64,000 bases of DNA from Hexactinellida sp. DTS-2022 (lineage: Eukaryota; Porifera; Hexactinellida): NCBI GenBank assembly GCA_028753945.1, contig JAPNXP010000010.1:4529042-4593041 (forward strand), read 5' to 3'. The position numbers and the translations under genes are program-made. This document shows positions 24,533 through 35,979 of this stretch, in pieces. The notes under the pieces were generated by a model. It was not told where the DNA came from. It did no database searches and saw only the letters and a list, made by a program, of their open reading frames with translations. The first letter of the stretch is position 1, and every line of letters starts with the position of its first letter.

Positions 24533-24890
24533 GGAAACTTTGGTCCCCTTGTAAAATTGGTCCGGGGGGACCAAGATTTTCATGGAAATTTGGTCCTTCT
24601 GTGGAAAATTGGTTCCTATGAGGTTTTGTGTTTATTTAGTTTGCCTTATTTACTAGAATAGTAGCCTAGGTGATTTTTCGTCTAATTGGGACCAAAATTT
24701 TTAAAAATAAGCCTGTCACTGGAAAATTGATCCGGGACCTAAATTCCATGGAAAAACTGGTGCTAGGACCATTTTTCCATGGAATGTTGGTCCCATGGTG
24801 GGACCAAGATTTTCAGGCTAAGACCATTTTTCCATGGAATATTGGTCCCCCGGACCAATTTCGGGGACCAATATTCCATGGCAAATGCTC
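24533..24890. mobile_element. MITE rich in TTGGTCC / GGACCAA
   Basis: GGAAACTTTGGTCCCC on the left and GGGGACCAATATTCCATGG on the right, with repeated TTTTCCATGGAA units between. The ends are approximate and the superfamily is unknown. Confidence 0.55.
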
Positions 24891-25258
24891 CTTCCCCCAC
24901 TAAATGAAACCCTGCGTGGAGTAGTTCGCTTATGTCTTACGAATCTTTTGTTGTTTGCAATAAATGGTTTGAATGGCAACAAGTATAGAGTAAAACGAGA
25001 GTGTTTTGGAGAACATGTTAAATCGAGACTGTCATCGATAGTATACATAGTTGTGAAGAAATATCTATCAGCATTGTGTATTTTCGAAATGTTTCAAAAT
25101 AATAAGTTGAAACTTAAAACCATCTTGTAGTTTTGAGAGGAGAGGGGTTGTTTTGAGAAAAACTGGTGAGACAAAAAGTAAACAAAACGATTGGAAGAAG
25201 CTGATAAAAATTGGTTTGATCTAAAATTGTATATAATATTCCTTCGATGTACTATAGC
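24891..25258. other. No gene recognised
   Basis: AT-rich DNA between two MITEs. No convincing coding frame or repeat. Confidence 0.4.
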
Positions 25259-25418
25259 CAGGGCCGGATTTACCATTAGGCTAAGGGGGCTATAGCCTTC
25301 AGGCCACTACACCACCAATGTACAGGACACTACAGGACCACTATCGACCAATGTCGATCATGTTCGGGCCACTTGTGTGGTTCAGCCTTCAGGCCACTCA
25401 AGGGAAAATCCTGCCCTG
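25259..25418. mobile_element. hAT-type MITE, CAGGGCCGGATTT family
   Basis: 160 bp, CAGGGCCGGATTT to AAATCCTGCCCTG, exact 8-bp duplication ACTATAGC. Its terminus is close to that of the larger MITE at 52187-52814. Confidence 0.9.
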
Positions 25419-25521
25419 ACTATAGCTATAACTGGCGCGCTTCGCTTGCTAGTTCGCTTCGCGGCAGAACACAACCACATACCACCACTTCGCGGTTGGT
25501 GTGTGGTTTATATACTCCTAA

Positions 25522-26008
25522 TCTATACTATTAAAACACAAGCCTGGGTGTATATATGTATGTGTATATATTTGTTTGTATGTTACGAGTTGATTGAAGA
25601 AAGTGGACGTTTTCCAAATGTGATTTTGGCATATAGGGGTAACTTTTGGCATCCGCCAACAAGTTGAGGTTTCCACTCAAAATTTCTCACACCTCGACAA
25701 GTTCTGACGTCATTGTCACATTTCGAGAACCCTGGAAATTCACTTAATCGCAGTTAATTCGTGCCCTTTAAGAGAGAAAAATCTGAAAAATTAATAGAAC
25801 ATGTACATTAATGATGCGGACACGTTGGTCACACCCGATCACCAATATGCTTACTCATCGCATGATGACGTAATCACTATTCTACTATTTAGTCCTATTT
25901 ACGCTTTATAATCAATATTAGGAGTATATAAACCACACACCAACCGCGAAGCGGTTGGTGTGTGGTTGTGTTCTGCCGCGAAGCGACCTAGCAAGCGAAG
26001 CGCGCTAG
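25522..26008 (+). mobile_element. Complete non-autonomous Helitron nested in another Helitron
   Basis: 487 bp, TCTATACTATTAAAAC to GCGCGCTAG, preceded by A and followed by T. The flanking host Helitron sequence CTCCTAA|TATTGATTAT rejoins exactly across it, with no duplication, as expected for rolling-circle insertion. Confidence 0.93.
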
Positions 26009-26029
26009 TATTGATTATAAAGCGTAAAT

Positions 26030-27159
26030 CACAGTGGGAATTTAGGTGGAAATAGGATAAATTATCATTCTCTTGAAACTTGAATTCGTGGTATCACTGA
26101 ATTCAGAATATCAAATAACCTAGTAATGCATAATTTCATTCTGATCGAAGAAAGATTTTGGTTGTTATGACTATTCAAAAATTGGAATTTCTATTTTGCG
26201 GTTATAGAAAGTTACTAACGCTTCATTGCAGATTTTCAGAACACTGTTTTTGAGAATGACTTCTCTTTTGAATATTCTGATATACATGATTTAATTATAT
26301 ATATTAGATATCATAACAACATCTCAGTATAAATTGATTATGGGATGTGGCTAACGGAAAATATACGATTCGGACAATAAATTCTTGCTTAGTCCCCAAG
26401 GTAATGGCAAATATCGTGTCCAGGCTCATGCGGGTTTTTTAGTGTTTTTAATATAAAGTAGACTTTTAACTTCAATATAAACCAAATTCCAGATGCGCAA
26501 AATTTGCCCACAGATATTTTCCTTTAATATTAATTAATTTATTAAGATAGGTGATTCAATTACAAATTATACTCCATCAATTAAAATTATTTTCTATGCA
26601 TAACAAGGAAGCTTTTGAATTTCTTAACTCGAATCCAGTGAGTTATGGATTACGATGAATTAGATTCTGACTAATATCAAACAATTCGGTGTCAATTTGA
26701 TGAATTAAAGTTTAGCAGGGAGCTAAACTGTCGGCAAATTAGTGGAAACATACTTTTTACATACTGAGATCTCAACAATATTGTCAAAACTGGGTTCTAC
26801 TAGTTCTACAACCGAGGTGATGTAATATTCTTATAAAAAATTTCTAAAGGCGCGACGTGGGTCACTTAATAACTTTGAACCATATATATTAGGAATTTTG
26901 AAAAAAATATACCTTGTTCAAGAAATATAATCAATAGTCATGGGTGAACAATAAAAAATTGTTAACAAACCTAAATTATGATTTATGACAGAATTAACAT
27001 TAATTGTCTAGAACTACGTTTAGGAGACTACGTACATCATTTTTGATAATGCCATTCAGTTTGTAGCTACCGATTACCTATATGTCAATAATACTTCATT
27101 AGAGTCTATTTAGCATAGTTTTCCTATTTCCACTTACACCCCTGAAAATTCCCACTGTG
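26030..27159. mobile_element. Non-autonomous DNA transposon, CACAGTGGGAATTT ends, 4-bp duplication
   Basis: The terminal inverted repeats CACAGTGGGAATTT...GTGGAAATAGG are mirrored at both ends, apart from a short indel. AAAT is duplicated (26026-26029 and 27160-27163). The host Helitron sequence GCGTAAATAGGCC is restored when it is removed. There is no coding frame. CAC-start ends with a 4-bp duplication could fit a Chapaev-like element, but this is only a guess. Confidence 0.8.
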
Positions 27160-27333
27160 AAATAGGCCTAAAAAGTCAATTTAACAATGTGAATTTTTAA
27201 TGATTACGTCATCATACGATAATGAGTAAGCATGGTGGTAATCTGGTGTGACTAACGTGTCCTCATCATTAATGTCCATGTTCTATTAAATTTTCAGATT
27301 TTTCTCTCTTAGAGGGCGCGAATTATGTGCGAT

Positions 27334-27940
27334 CATGGCCTACTATATTATACGGCTAGATAAGTCAAGTATTTGCCATTTTATTTCCAGGCCAGTGTTT
27401 ACTTTCTAATTGCTCGTAAAATAAATTACATATTGTCATGGAATAAATTAAACTTAGGTTTTCATGTACGTCGTCAAACAGCACTTTTAAGACTTAGATT
27501 AAAATATAACTATACATTTCAAAAAATACAAAACATATGGTTTGATAACAATAGCATAATTATTTACTTACATTGACGTTGAAAAGAATTTGAGTGAAAG
27601 GAATGACATAATTTGTCACTGTAGTTAGTTTTTTTACAAGAAAAATGCATTAGGACAAAAACGGCAAAGTTAGATTCTCAAATTATCTAAAAAATTAACA
27701 TTTATTTAACATCATTACCATATATAGGTATGCATATTTTATTACGTCATTGTGGTTAAATCTGATGAGAAATCATTCTCAAAAGTATTTTAGATGTTTC
27801 CAGCGTATTTGAAAACCTAAGTTTAGTTTATTACATGACAATTGGTGATTTATTTTACGAGCAATTAGAAAGTAAACACTGGCCTGGAAATAAAATGGCA
27901 AATACTTGACTTATCTAGCCGTATTATATAGTAGGCCATG
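27334..27940. mobile_element. P-type MITE nested in the Helitron
   Basis: CATGGCCTACTATA ends with long inverted arms; exact 7-bp duplication GTGCGAT (27327-27333 and 27941-27947). A shorter relative of 2439-3247. Confidence 0.92.
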
Positions 27941-28188
27941 GTGCGATTAAGTGAATTTTCAGAGGTCACGAAATGTGACAATGACGTCATAACTTGTCGA
28001 GGTGTGAGAAATTTTGAGTGGAAACCTCAACTTGTTGGCGGGTGCCAAAAGTTACCCCTATATGCCAAAAATCACATTTGGAAACCGTCCACTTTCTTCA
28101 ATAAACTCGTAACATACAAACAAATATATACACATACATATATACACCCAGGCTTGTGTTTTAATAGTATAGATATAGTATATACACA

Positions 28189-28330
28189 CTAGCGCGCTTC
28201 GATTGCTAGGTCGCTTCGCGGCAGATCACAACCACACACCAACCGCAAAGCGGTTGGTGTGTGGTTTGAGGTTTATATACTTCAAAACCTTGATTATAAT
28301 GCGTCAATATCCTCAAATAGGGACATACCT
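28189..28330 (-). mobile_element. Helitron 3' end fragment
   Basis: On the minus strand this ends ...GAAGCGCGCTAG at 28189, with the CCGCAAAGCGGTTGGTG hairpin. The sequence soon diverges, so only the tail is preserved. Confidence 0.7.
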
Positions 28331-29017
28331 AATTTGCGGATCGGAACGGAACGGAACAGTTCCGTAATTTGTTGGTGCCTAATTTACGGAACGGAACGAT
28401 TGATAGTTTGATTACAAAATAATATTGTGACAAATTTGCGTTTGTATACTTTTAAAGTTCATCACATTCATATACGTAGATGGATGTGAAGTTAGCAGCG
28501 CGAAAAGTGTGTACGACATAACTAGTTATAACTTTTCACTTAGGCTGAATATCCAGTTCAAATTTGTTACACAGCTTTATGAGAGAGGTAGTTTTGCATC
28601 ATTCCAATTTTTACTCCCTCTCTTCAAAAACCACTGCACAATGACTTTGCAAACATGCCCGATTTTCACTATACAAATTTATCAATATGCCAATATTTAA
28701 TTTTCTTGACACCGCTAAATCAGAATCTAATTGTGTACTAGTTCTAAAATTCTATGTGACTAACTTCATAGATAGTATATTTACTATGGAACTAAACTTC
28801 TTATTTTGGAAGTCTTTGAGTTCTGGTATTAACCTTGATGACAGGCTGAAAGTGGCTCATGTTTAATCTCAAATAAACTCTGTGTTCTGTTAAATCATGT
28901 GTAGACTTAGCATCATTGAATCCATGTCCTGAGAATTTCAACCAGGATTGGTCCTCATCATTGTAGACAAAGATATCTGTTCTCAGGATGATAGCTGCTA
29001 AAAATATTCTAGGTCTG

Positions 29018-29625
29018 GGCCCGTATTCACTAAGATTACTTAGTACTTAAGTGCTAAGTATATACTTAAGTACTAAGTACGTACTTAGTTAAGTACATAC
29101 TTAAGTCGTATTCACTAAGAAATATTGTTGTACTTAAGTACATACTTAACCAAGTACGTACTTAAGTACGAAATTGAATTATATTTATTCAATTTTATTT
29201 AATAGCATAGCATATTAGTGTATGGAATGCTATTGTAATAGCTTGGTGTATTCTTTTAACTTTAAAAAGAATATTCTCAATGAAGTTCCTGTGATTTGTG
29301 TGCTTGAGAAAAAACAGAACTTTTAGAAAATAACAACCAATAGTAATAAATGTTGAAAATATAATCATAAACTTCCCCTAAAGTAAAGCAAGTACTACTA
29401 GAAATCTATTACAATGTTCTAATTAAACACCAACGTCTAAAGAGTCAATAAAAGTAAATTCTTATAAGTTAAGTTACTTAGTAGGTTACTTAAGTTTTGT
29501 ACTTAAGTATGTACTTAAGTACACACTTAAATCTTAGTGAATACCAATCTTAGTGAATACGACTTAAGTACATACTTAGTACTTAAGTACTAAGTACGTA
29601 CTTAACTTCTTAGTGAATACGGGCC
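29018..29625. mobile_element. MITE with GGCCCGTATTCACTAAG ends
   Basis: Mirrored ends; CTG on both sides suggests a 3-bp duplication. The interior consists largely of ACTTAAGTACTTAGT-type palindromic words. Possibly Harbinger-like from the GG ends and 3-bp duplication, but unproven. A degenerate relative may lie near 50880-51015 (ending GTGAATAAGGCCCC). Confidence 0.75.
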
Positions 29626-29634
29626 CTGTACCCC

Positions 29635-32484
29635 AAGATCCTACTCGGTCCATTTTGCTTGATTTCAGATAATCTTCAATCGAATTGCAGCGTTCCTCTG
29701 GCAATAAATCTTTTCGAGCTTGAACGTAATTGGTGGATAATTTTCTATATTCTCCCTTCATTTGATCAATTATTAACTACCGTATTTCTTTATGATTGTA
29801 ATCTGTTCCAGTAATTATGTATGATAAAGAGCGAAACGAGCAATTCCCATCAGGTGAAATCCTTTTTTCTTTTGTAGGATTAATTGTCGAATTTCAAGAG
29901 ATTTATCAGCGGCTTCATTTGCATATAGTATTCCTGTTGTAAATGTTAGTCTTATCATCTTGCACTTTTCCCTTTGCCAACTCGGAGTTATAGTCTTGAA
30001 TTCTCCATGATAATAGGATTTGACATCTACTATAGAGAGAGTTTCATCTGGAATAGAATCGTCATTAGACAAATCACTGTACAATGTTACTACCTTTGAG
30101 TTGACCTGAGGGCTAGTGACCATTATGGAAGGCAAATGACTTAGTTTTTCCTGTGTTTGATTCTTGAAATTTTCAGGGAAGCTTGTTTGTTAGAGTTCAT
30201 TGGCTTTCCTGGTTTGAAGTATGTCTGTCTTGGTTTCTTCTTCACATTTCATCAATTTGATCATAATCTTTTGGTTGTTGTGTTTTTTGTCTCTTGAGAA
30301 CTTTAAGGCTCAATGGATTGAATGCAAATTCGAATGCATTTATTCTACCAACAAAACCTTCCCTTAATTTGCGCATGAAATCTCCCGGTCTTAGTTTGCA
30401 TTGTTTCTGCAAAATTGTTATCTTTACAATTCTCATCCAGTTTTCTGCAATTGCATTCGTGGATGTCACGTGATATTGATCTGGGTGCAAGGATGGGCCT
30501 AGTATAAGACCTGACCAGAGGGGACAAACTGGCATGTAATGAGTTACAAGAAATGATGGTAAATCTGGAAAGTAGTAGTTGTTTTTAGGAGTGCTTTCAC
30601 GTTGTTCTTCCATTTAAAATATACCAACAAGCAACTTGCAGTTCATTAATTCATTCTGAAAATGTATACCAAATGGAGATCTTGATTTGTATGTTTTGCT
30701 ATCTCCCATTTCATTGGGTAATGAATGATTCATCTAGTTCTATGATATTTTCGAGATCAAAATCGAACTCCTTATCAAGACAAATTGAGCTGTTAAGTTT
30801 ATTAAAAGATTTTTCAATTTTTGGATAGATCTTTTTTGATAAACATACCATACTCAATGCGCCAAATAACTGATTCATTTCATCCATCGTTGTACAACTC
30901 GTCATTCGAGCCATTATGAACATGATCTTTTGTTTCCTCTGTTTATCCATCCTGAACTTAGAACTTAGTTTATAGCTAAACCGATTCATTATGTGTGCCG
31001 AGCATATGTGTATTATTACTTTTATTGAATTAGTAGAATTTCTCTTGTGAATAGTTTCCCAACATTTATTTAAATACCATTCTAAGTTTTGTTTGTTAAA
31101 GGCATTGCAGACACCGTGTAGCATGGCCCAACTAAAGTCTACTTCAACTTTATTTGGTAATATCTCACTTCTCGTCACCTTCTTTACGTCATATAACCAT
31201 CGGTTAAGCAAATGTGAAATTTCTATATTTGTCTGCTCGCTAGATACCATCTCAGCAAGTGGAATTGGGCTTACATGTGATAGAGGATGCTTTACTGAGA
31301 TAGCGTAATAGAGGATTCTTTTTCTCAAATGATCTAAATTCCTGATAACCGAACCAGTGGCATCTAAATGCAATGTAAAAGATTCTTTTTCCAATTTCTT
31401 TAACAAAATTATCTGTTCTTCACTATACAAGTGAATGATGAATGGGGAATGACTTATGAATTGAATGTAGCCGTTAAGAGTATTCCCAATGATTGTGCTC
31501 ATATATGACATTTGGGTGCTAATGATGTCCTGCCACATATCATTATTAAATCGACTTTTTTCAAAGTGCTGTGACTTGACCTTTCTAATGACATCGGTTG
31601 AGTGTAAATAATTGAAGTTACCTTTTTTGGCAAACGGAAAAATTTTGTGAATCAACAAAGAGGGAATAATGAAGATTAGAAGGACTTGAAAGTTCCAGCT
31701 GTTTCGCAGTGGCTTCTCTTCTGTCTCCAGATAAATGTCGGCTGTGCGAAATTAAATTAGATGTATGTTCTTCAGAGATTGATCCAGTAGCAGTATAATT
31801 AACGAGATAAAGATTGCTTGCGTTTGTTTGCGGTGTTTCCATTTCAAATTTGAAGGTAAAACAATTGCTAAACTTGCAAATTGCTGATGCAATAAGAAAT
31901 GCACATCCACGTCTTGAATAGCTTTTGTTAATTCGATGGTATAAAAATTTTAGAACACAAAACGGGTAGTAAACGGAAATTTTCTCATTAAATAAGGTTG
32001 TCCATTTTGACTTTAGAGCACTTTCTGAAAGATTTGGAAAAATTATTTTCCATTCTTGGCCTGTCAATCCAAATTCACATCGATTTGTCGACTGAACTAT
32101 GTGAGTTTTACTAGACACCTGATCAGTGGATTCAATGGTAATAATTGAGCTCATGTCTGATTCTAGTGAATTATCAGATTTGGAGAAAATCACGCTATGA
32201 TTACGAATATCTGGTAATTCAGAAATGTTGATACTGATAGGTAGAGTAAATTTATCTTTAGGTAGTGTCAATGCTTGTGTTACCTGAGATTTGATATTCC
32301 AGTGGTTGTTTTGCCAGATGTTCATAAGTTTCGCTCGTAGTTGCAAGCGATTTTTTCTATAAACAGATTTTGCCAGTTTACCCCAGATAGAAGAGGCATC
32401 CCGCCAATTTCGTGTTCTAAGCAATTCGAGATTGTTAAAAATTGATGAACTATGTCCAGTTAACTTGGATAAGGCATTGGTCAT
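29635..32484 (-). pseudogene. Transposase-like gene of unknown family
   Basis: Minus-strand blocks: 31618-32484 (288 residues, with EWKIIFPNLSESALKSKW, CKFSNCFTFKF and SRHLSGDRRE), 30711-31658 (315 residues), 30242-30613, 29815-30135 and about 29635-29761. The central block has FTLHLDATGSVIRNLD, then VEVDFSWAMLHGV, then HICSAHIMNRF, which read like two catalytic aspartates and a C-x2-H as in MULE-type nucleases. 30242-30613 has STNAIAENWMRIVK. The order suggests a DDE/D transposase. I do not recognise the family. Frame changes between blocks may be introns or damage. Confidence 0.6.
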
Positions 32485-32725
32485 CTTTGAGACAATCTCG
32501 TTACTTTGCTTGACATCACCAGTTTCTATAATAAATTCTTTGAATCAAATTTATTATCGCTTATTATATGAAACATCAATAATAATACATATGTAGTACA
32601 TGTAAAATAACTAACCATTATATCTTGGTCCTGGGTTCACTTCTACATCTCCGAAAATAATACGGAATAGAGATATAATTGTTAAAATGGAGATCAAAAT
32701 GTTGCATGTAACAAATCCAGGAATA

Positions 32726-32884
32726 CAGTTGAAACCGGATATTTTTAACACCGGATATTTTTAACAATCGGATATTTTTAACACATTTTCTTGTAAATAA
32801 TTAATTATTGTTGTTGTTGTAAAATCGGGTATTTTTAACAAATTTTCGTGAAAAGAATGTGTTAAAAATATCCGGTTTCAACTG
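32726..32884. mobile_element. Tc1/mariner-type MITE
   Basis: CAGTTGAAACCGGATATTTT mirrored at the right end, with TA on both sides. ACCGGATATTTTTAACA occurs several times. Confidence 0.88.
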
Positions 32885-33225
32885 TATCTATCATTTTGCA
32901 GCATCTTGATTTTGCAGATTTCCGTGAATTGAATATGCCAATGTGGTTACGCAATGTACAAAGATCAACTCCCATTAGTAAATGCAAAACTGAAATGTTA
33001 TAGGCGTGAAATTCGAATAAGTTCAATATTGTCCAATAACCAAAGAATAATCGTATTAACTATTAACTATATATATTGTTTTATCAGAATATTATGCTAT
33101 AGTAGCCAAAAGAATGAATACGTCAAAACATTCGTCCAAAATTAACTACAAATGACGACAATTAACAATATATAACAATAGCATTTTATACCTAACTCTA
33201 CTGTGTACTACAAATATGCAACTCA

Positions 33226-33615
33226 AATCGAATATGAGTTTGTATAGTGAAAATCGGGCATTTTTGCAAAGTCATTGTGCAGTGGTTTTTGAAGAGAGGG
33301 ACTAAAATTGGAATGATGCAAAACTACCTCTCATAAAGCTGTGTAACAAATTTGAACTGGATATTCAGCCTAAGTGAAAAGTTACAACTAGTTATGTCGT
33401 GCTCACTCAAATCGTATATGAGTTTGTATAGTGAAAATCGGGCATTTTTGCAAAGTCATTGTCAGTGGTTTTTAAAGAGAGGGACTAAAAATTGGAATGA
33501 TGCAAAACTATCTCTCTCATAAAGCTGCGTAGCAAATTTGAACTGGATATTCAGCCTAAATGAAAAGTTATAACTAGTTTTGTCGTGCTCACTTTTCGCG
33601 CTGCTAACTTCACAT
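33226..33615. repeat. Tandemly duplicated terminal repeat
   Basis: Two about 190-bp direct copies (starting TATGAGTTTGTATAGTGAAA) of the right terminus of the 28480-33620 element. The left terminus is single. Confidence 0.8.
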
Positions 33616-33649
33616 CCATTATACATAGTACGTACTAAGATTTGTATGC

Positions 33650-33785
33650 TTTTAACATTTGACTTACATGTCTATTTGATATATTTGTATACTTTTAACA
33701 CATTGACTTACATGTCTATTTGATATATTTGTATATTTTAACACATTGTATATGTATATTGTGATTGATTCATATACTTTAACAC
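33650..33785. repeat. Minisatellite, about 44-bp unit
   Basis: Two to three units containing TTTGATATATTTGTATAC and TTTTAACACATTGACTTAC. Confidence 0.7.
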
Positions 33786-34068
33786 ATCGATAAAATTTTA
33801 CAAATACGTACCTACTTGTATTCAGTATATAAGGAAATATGTCATTTCGGAACTTAAAATTATGGATTACCACAACCATATGCTATTCGCTCACAACGTA
33901 TAACCCTCAGGATTAGTCAGGAAGCAGCTAATCTGCTTCTCAGAATATCTTTTGAAGATACAATAGCACTACCTCCAGTAAAGCCCAAAGCTGGCGATGT
34001 GTTCATTTTTTCGAACAAAGATTCTAAAGGTAATGAGAAACAATTACTAATTAGGTATATTAATATTA

Positions 34069-34351
34069 CAGTCAACTCCCGTTATATCGAAGTTGAAGGG
34101 ACCCTCTAAATTACTTCGATATAACCGGACTTCGGTGTAAGAGAATTCGATATATGCGGACAATAATTAATTGCTTTACTGGTCATGGGGATAAAAATTA
34201 CCTCGATATAAGCGGAATTTCGATATATCCAGTTCGATAAAACCGGACTTAATTGTACTCAAATTAAATATGAAAGTTTTGGGGAATTTAACTGAATTCG
34301 ATATAACAGGTATTTCGATATAACCGAGTTCGTTATAATGGGAGTTTACTG
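34069..34351. mobile_element. Tc1/pogo-type MITE
   Basis: CAGTCAACTCCCGTTATATC at the left, mirrored by CGTTATAATGGGAGTTTACTG; TA on both sides. TTCGATATAACCGG repeats inside. Confidence 0.9.
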
Positions 34352-34850
34352 TAGATATACTATTTCTATTGTTTAGATGATTGGAAGTCGGATCAATATC
34401 GATGGGGAAATAATGGTGTCATTAAACTTCCTCGATTTAGACCAATCGTTCGAAAAAGTTATTATTCTATTGATACACCTGAAGGACGTTCAAATGGTTT
34501 TACTAGACATGCGTATGTGCTACTTGACAATGAAGATAAAGTAAGTAATATACTGGGGTACTAGGCTCCAGCCCTAACCTTTACAGGATAATAATATTAC
34601 ATACACGTAGGTTTTAATTCAGTACATTGGAGATTAAAACATACCGAAGATTTCCCTCATGGCAACCAGAAGAAGCACACCGAACGAATCTACTGCAAAC
34701 AATGCCCTTCCTCATTGAAATTGATAGCAGAGAAAGTCTCAAATACTGACCCAGCTAAACTGTATAAATCATAAATTGCAGCAATGAACTGCAACCCCTC
34801 TCTATCAAGAGTTATGAAACCCAGGGATATCAAACAGGTAAATTCAATTA

Positions 34851-35034
34851 CAGTAGAACCTCGTTAGTACGAACACATTTAATACGAATTTCCGAATAAG
34901 ACGAACAAACAGATCCACAAATCAAGTCCCTATAATGCCTATTGAATGGGTAATACTCCGGTTAATACGAACTCCGGATAAAGCGAACGAAATTTTTACC
35001 GTCCGTTGGAATTCGTATTAACGAGGTTCCACTG
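34851..35034. mobile_element. Tc1/pogo-type MITE
   Basis: CAGTAGAACCTCGTTAGTAC mirrored by CGTATTAACGAGGTTCCACTG, flanked by TA. Confidence 0.9.
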
Positions 35035-35400
35035 TACCAGGTTTTTAACTTTGCATCCTTGCTAGGCACAAAAATACTCATAATTCTGTAAACTTCTTTC
35101 CGCCATCCATAAATGTTAACACTGTGCTTTTATAGCATGAATTGGAATAGGAAAAAGTTATAGAAGGATGACCAATATGTATTTCATTTGTGTTAAGGAA
35201 AGAAACATTAAGATGACTATTACTAAACAGAACAGAATTTCTCATGATGCTTTATACAATATACATGAAATAGCTTATGATTTACCAGATTTCGTGTGGA
35301 CGATCCAGACTTATCCAGATCTAATAGTTGTTTGTGGGATGAAGGACATAATGGATCAAATGGATCGCATCTTGCAAATAGAGTCACAGTCAAAACAGTT

Positions 35401-35802
35401 ACCTTATTATAGGAAATTAACGCGCCATGAAATTAACGCGAATTTCTCCAAATCGCGTTATTTTTCTTCGTGTTAATTTCATGGAGCGTTAATTTCCATG
35501 ACCTTAATTTCCTGCTACGTATTTAGCAAAAGTATAATGGATGACAAACTTCCGAGCTACATATTTTCAGATGTGCAACTAGTTTGAAAGGATATACCAT
35601 GTCTAGCAAGTAGATTGGAAGCCTATTTGGGCACAATAATGGTATTCAATCAGGAGAGTAATAATCCTGAAATTTTTTTATAAAATTTATTAGCGTCAAT
35701 TTCATGTATTTGAAAATGTTCAGCTCCAGTTCGCGTTAATTTCATGGAGCGTTAATTTCCTTCGCGTTAATTACATGGCGCGTTAATTTCATATAATAAG
35801 GT
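35401..35802. mobile_element. MITE with TTAACGCGCCATGAAATTAA words
   Basis: ACCTTATTATAGGAAATTAACG at the left is mirrored by CGTTAATTTCATATAATAAGGT at the right. The interior repeats GCGTTAATTTCATGG. The target duplication is unclear and the superfamily unassigned. Confidence 0.75.
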
Positions 35803-35818
35803 ATTCTCATATGAAACC

Positions 35819-35979
35819 TGTTATATTTTCAGAGTATACAAAAGATAATCTAATAAACACAAGATAATCCTATATAAATAGTACGTCAATACTGACGTTT
35901 ACAAGTTACTAAGGTTACTACTAAACATTAGACGATAACACAATTACAAGAGATTCTAGCAAGGACTAAGGATACTACA
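35819..35979 (-). mobile_element. Solo LTR of the gypsy family at 4215
   Basis: 161 bp, the reverse complement of the LTR at 4215-4375, flanked by the 5-bp duplication AAACC. No internal region is present, so it is the product of LTR-LTR recombination. It lies inside the decayed MULE. Confidence 0.95.

Larger units (their letters stand above)
25432..28173 (-). mobile_element. Helitron split by three later insertions
   Basis: The minus-strand 5' end TCTATACTATTAAAAC is at 28173. The 3' end with the GCGCGC tail and hairpin is at 25432 (its last bases read CCAG rather than CTAG). Removing the Helitron at 25522-26008, the element at 26030-27159 and the P-MITE at 27334-27940 with their duplications leaves about 507 bp. 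This is the size of the intact Helitrons nearby, so the reconstruction is self-consistent. Confidence 0.88.
28480..33620 (-). mobile_element. DNA transposon of unassigned superfamily, about 5.1 kb
   Basis: Inverted termini of about 190 bp: the left 28480-28680 (TGGATGTGAAGTTAGCAGCG onward) is mirrored at 33420-33620. The right terminus is tandemly duplicated (33226-33405 is an extra copy). A transposase-like gene lies inside on the minus strand. Two MITEs are nested in it. I could not define a target duplication. Confidence 0.7.

Noticed and set aside
24380-24583. A complete 67-residue minus-strand protein
   Set aside because: Its ends come from two different MITEs; only the middle is integrase-like.
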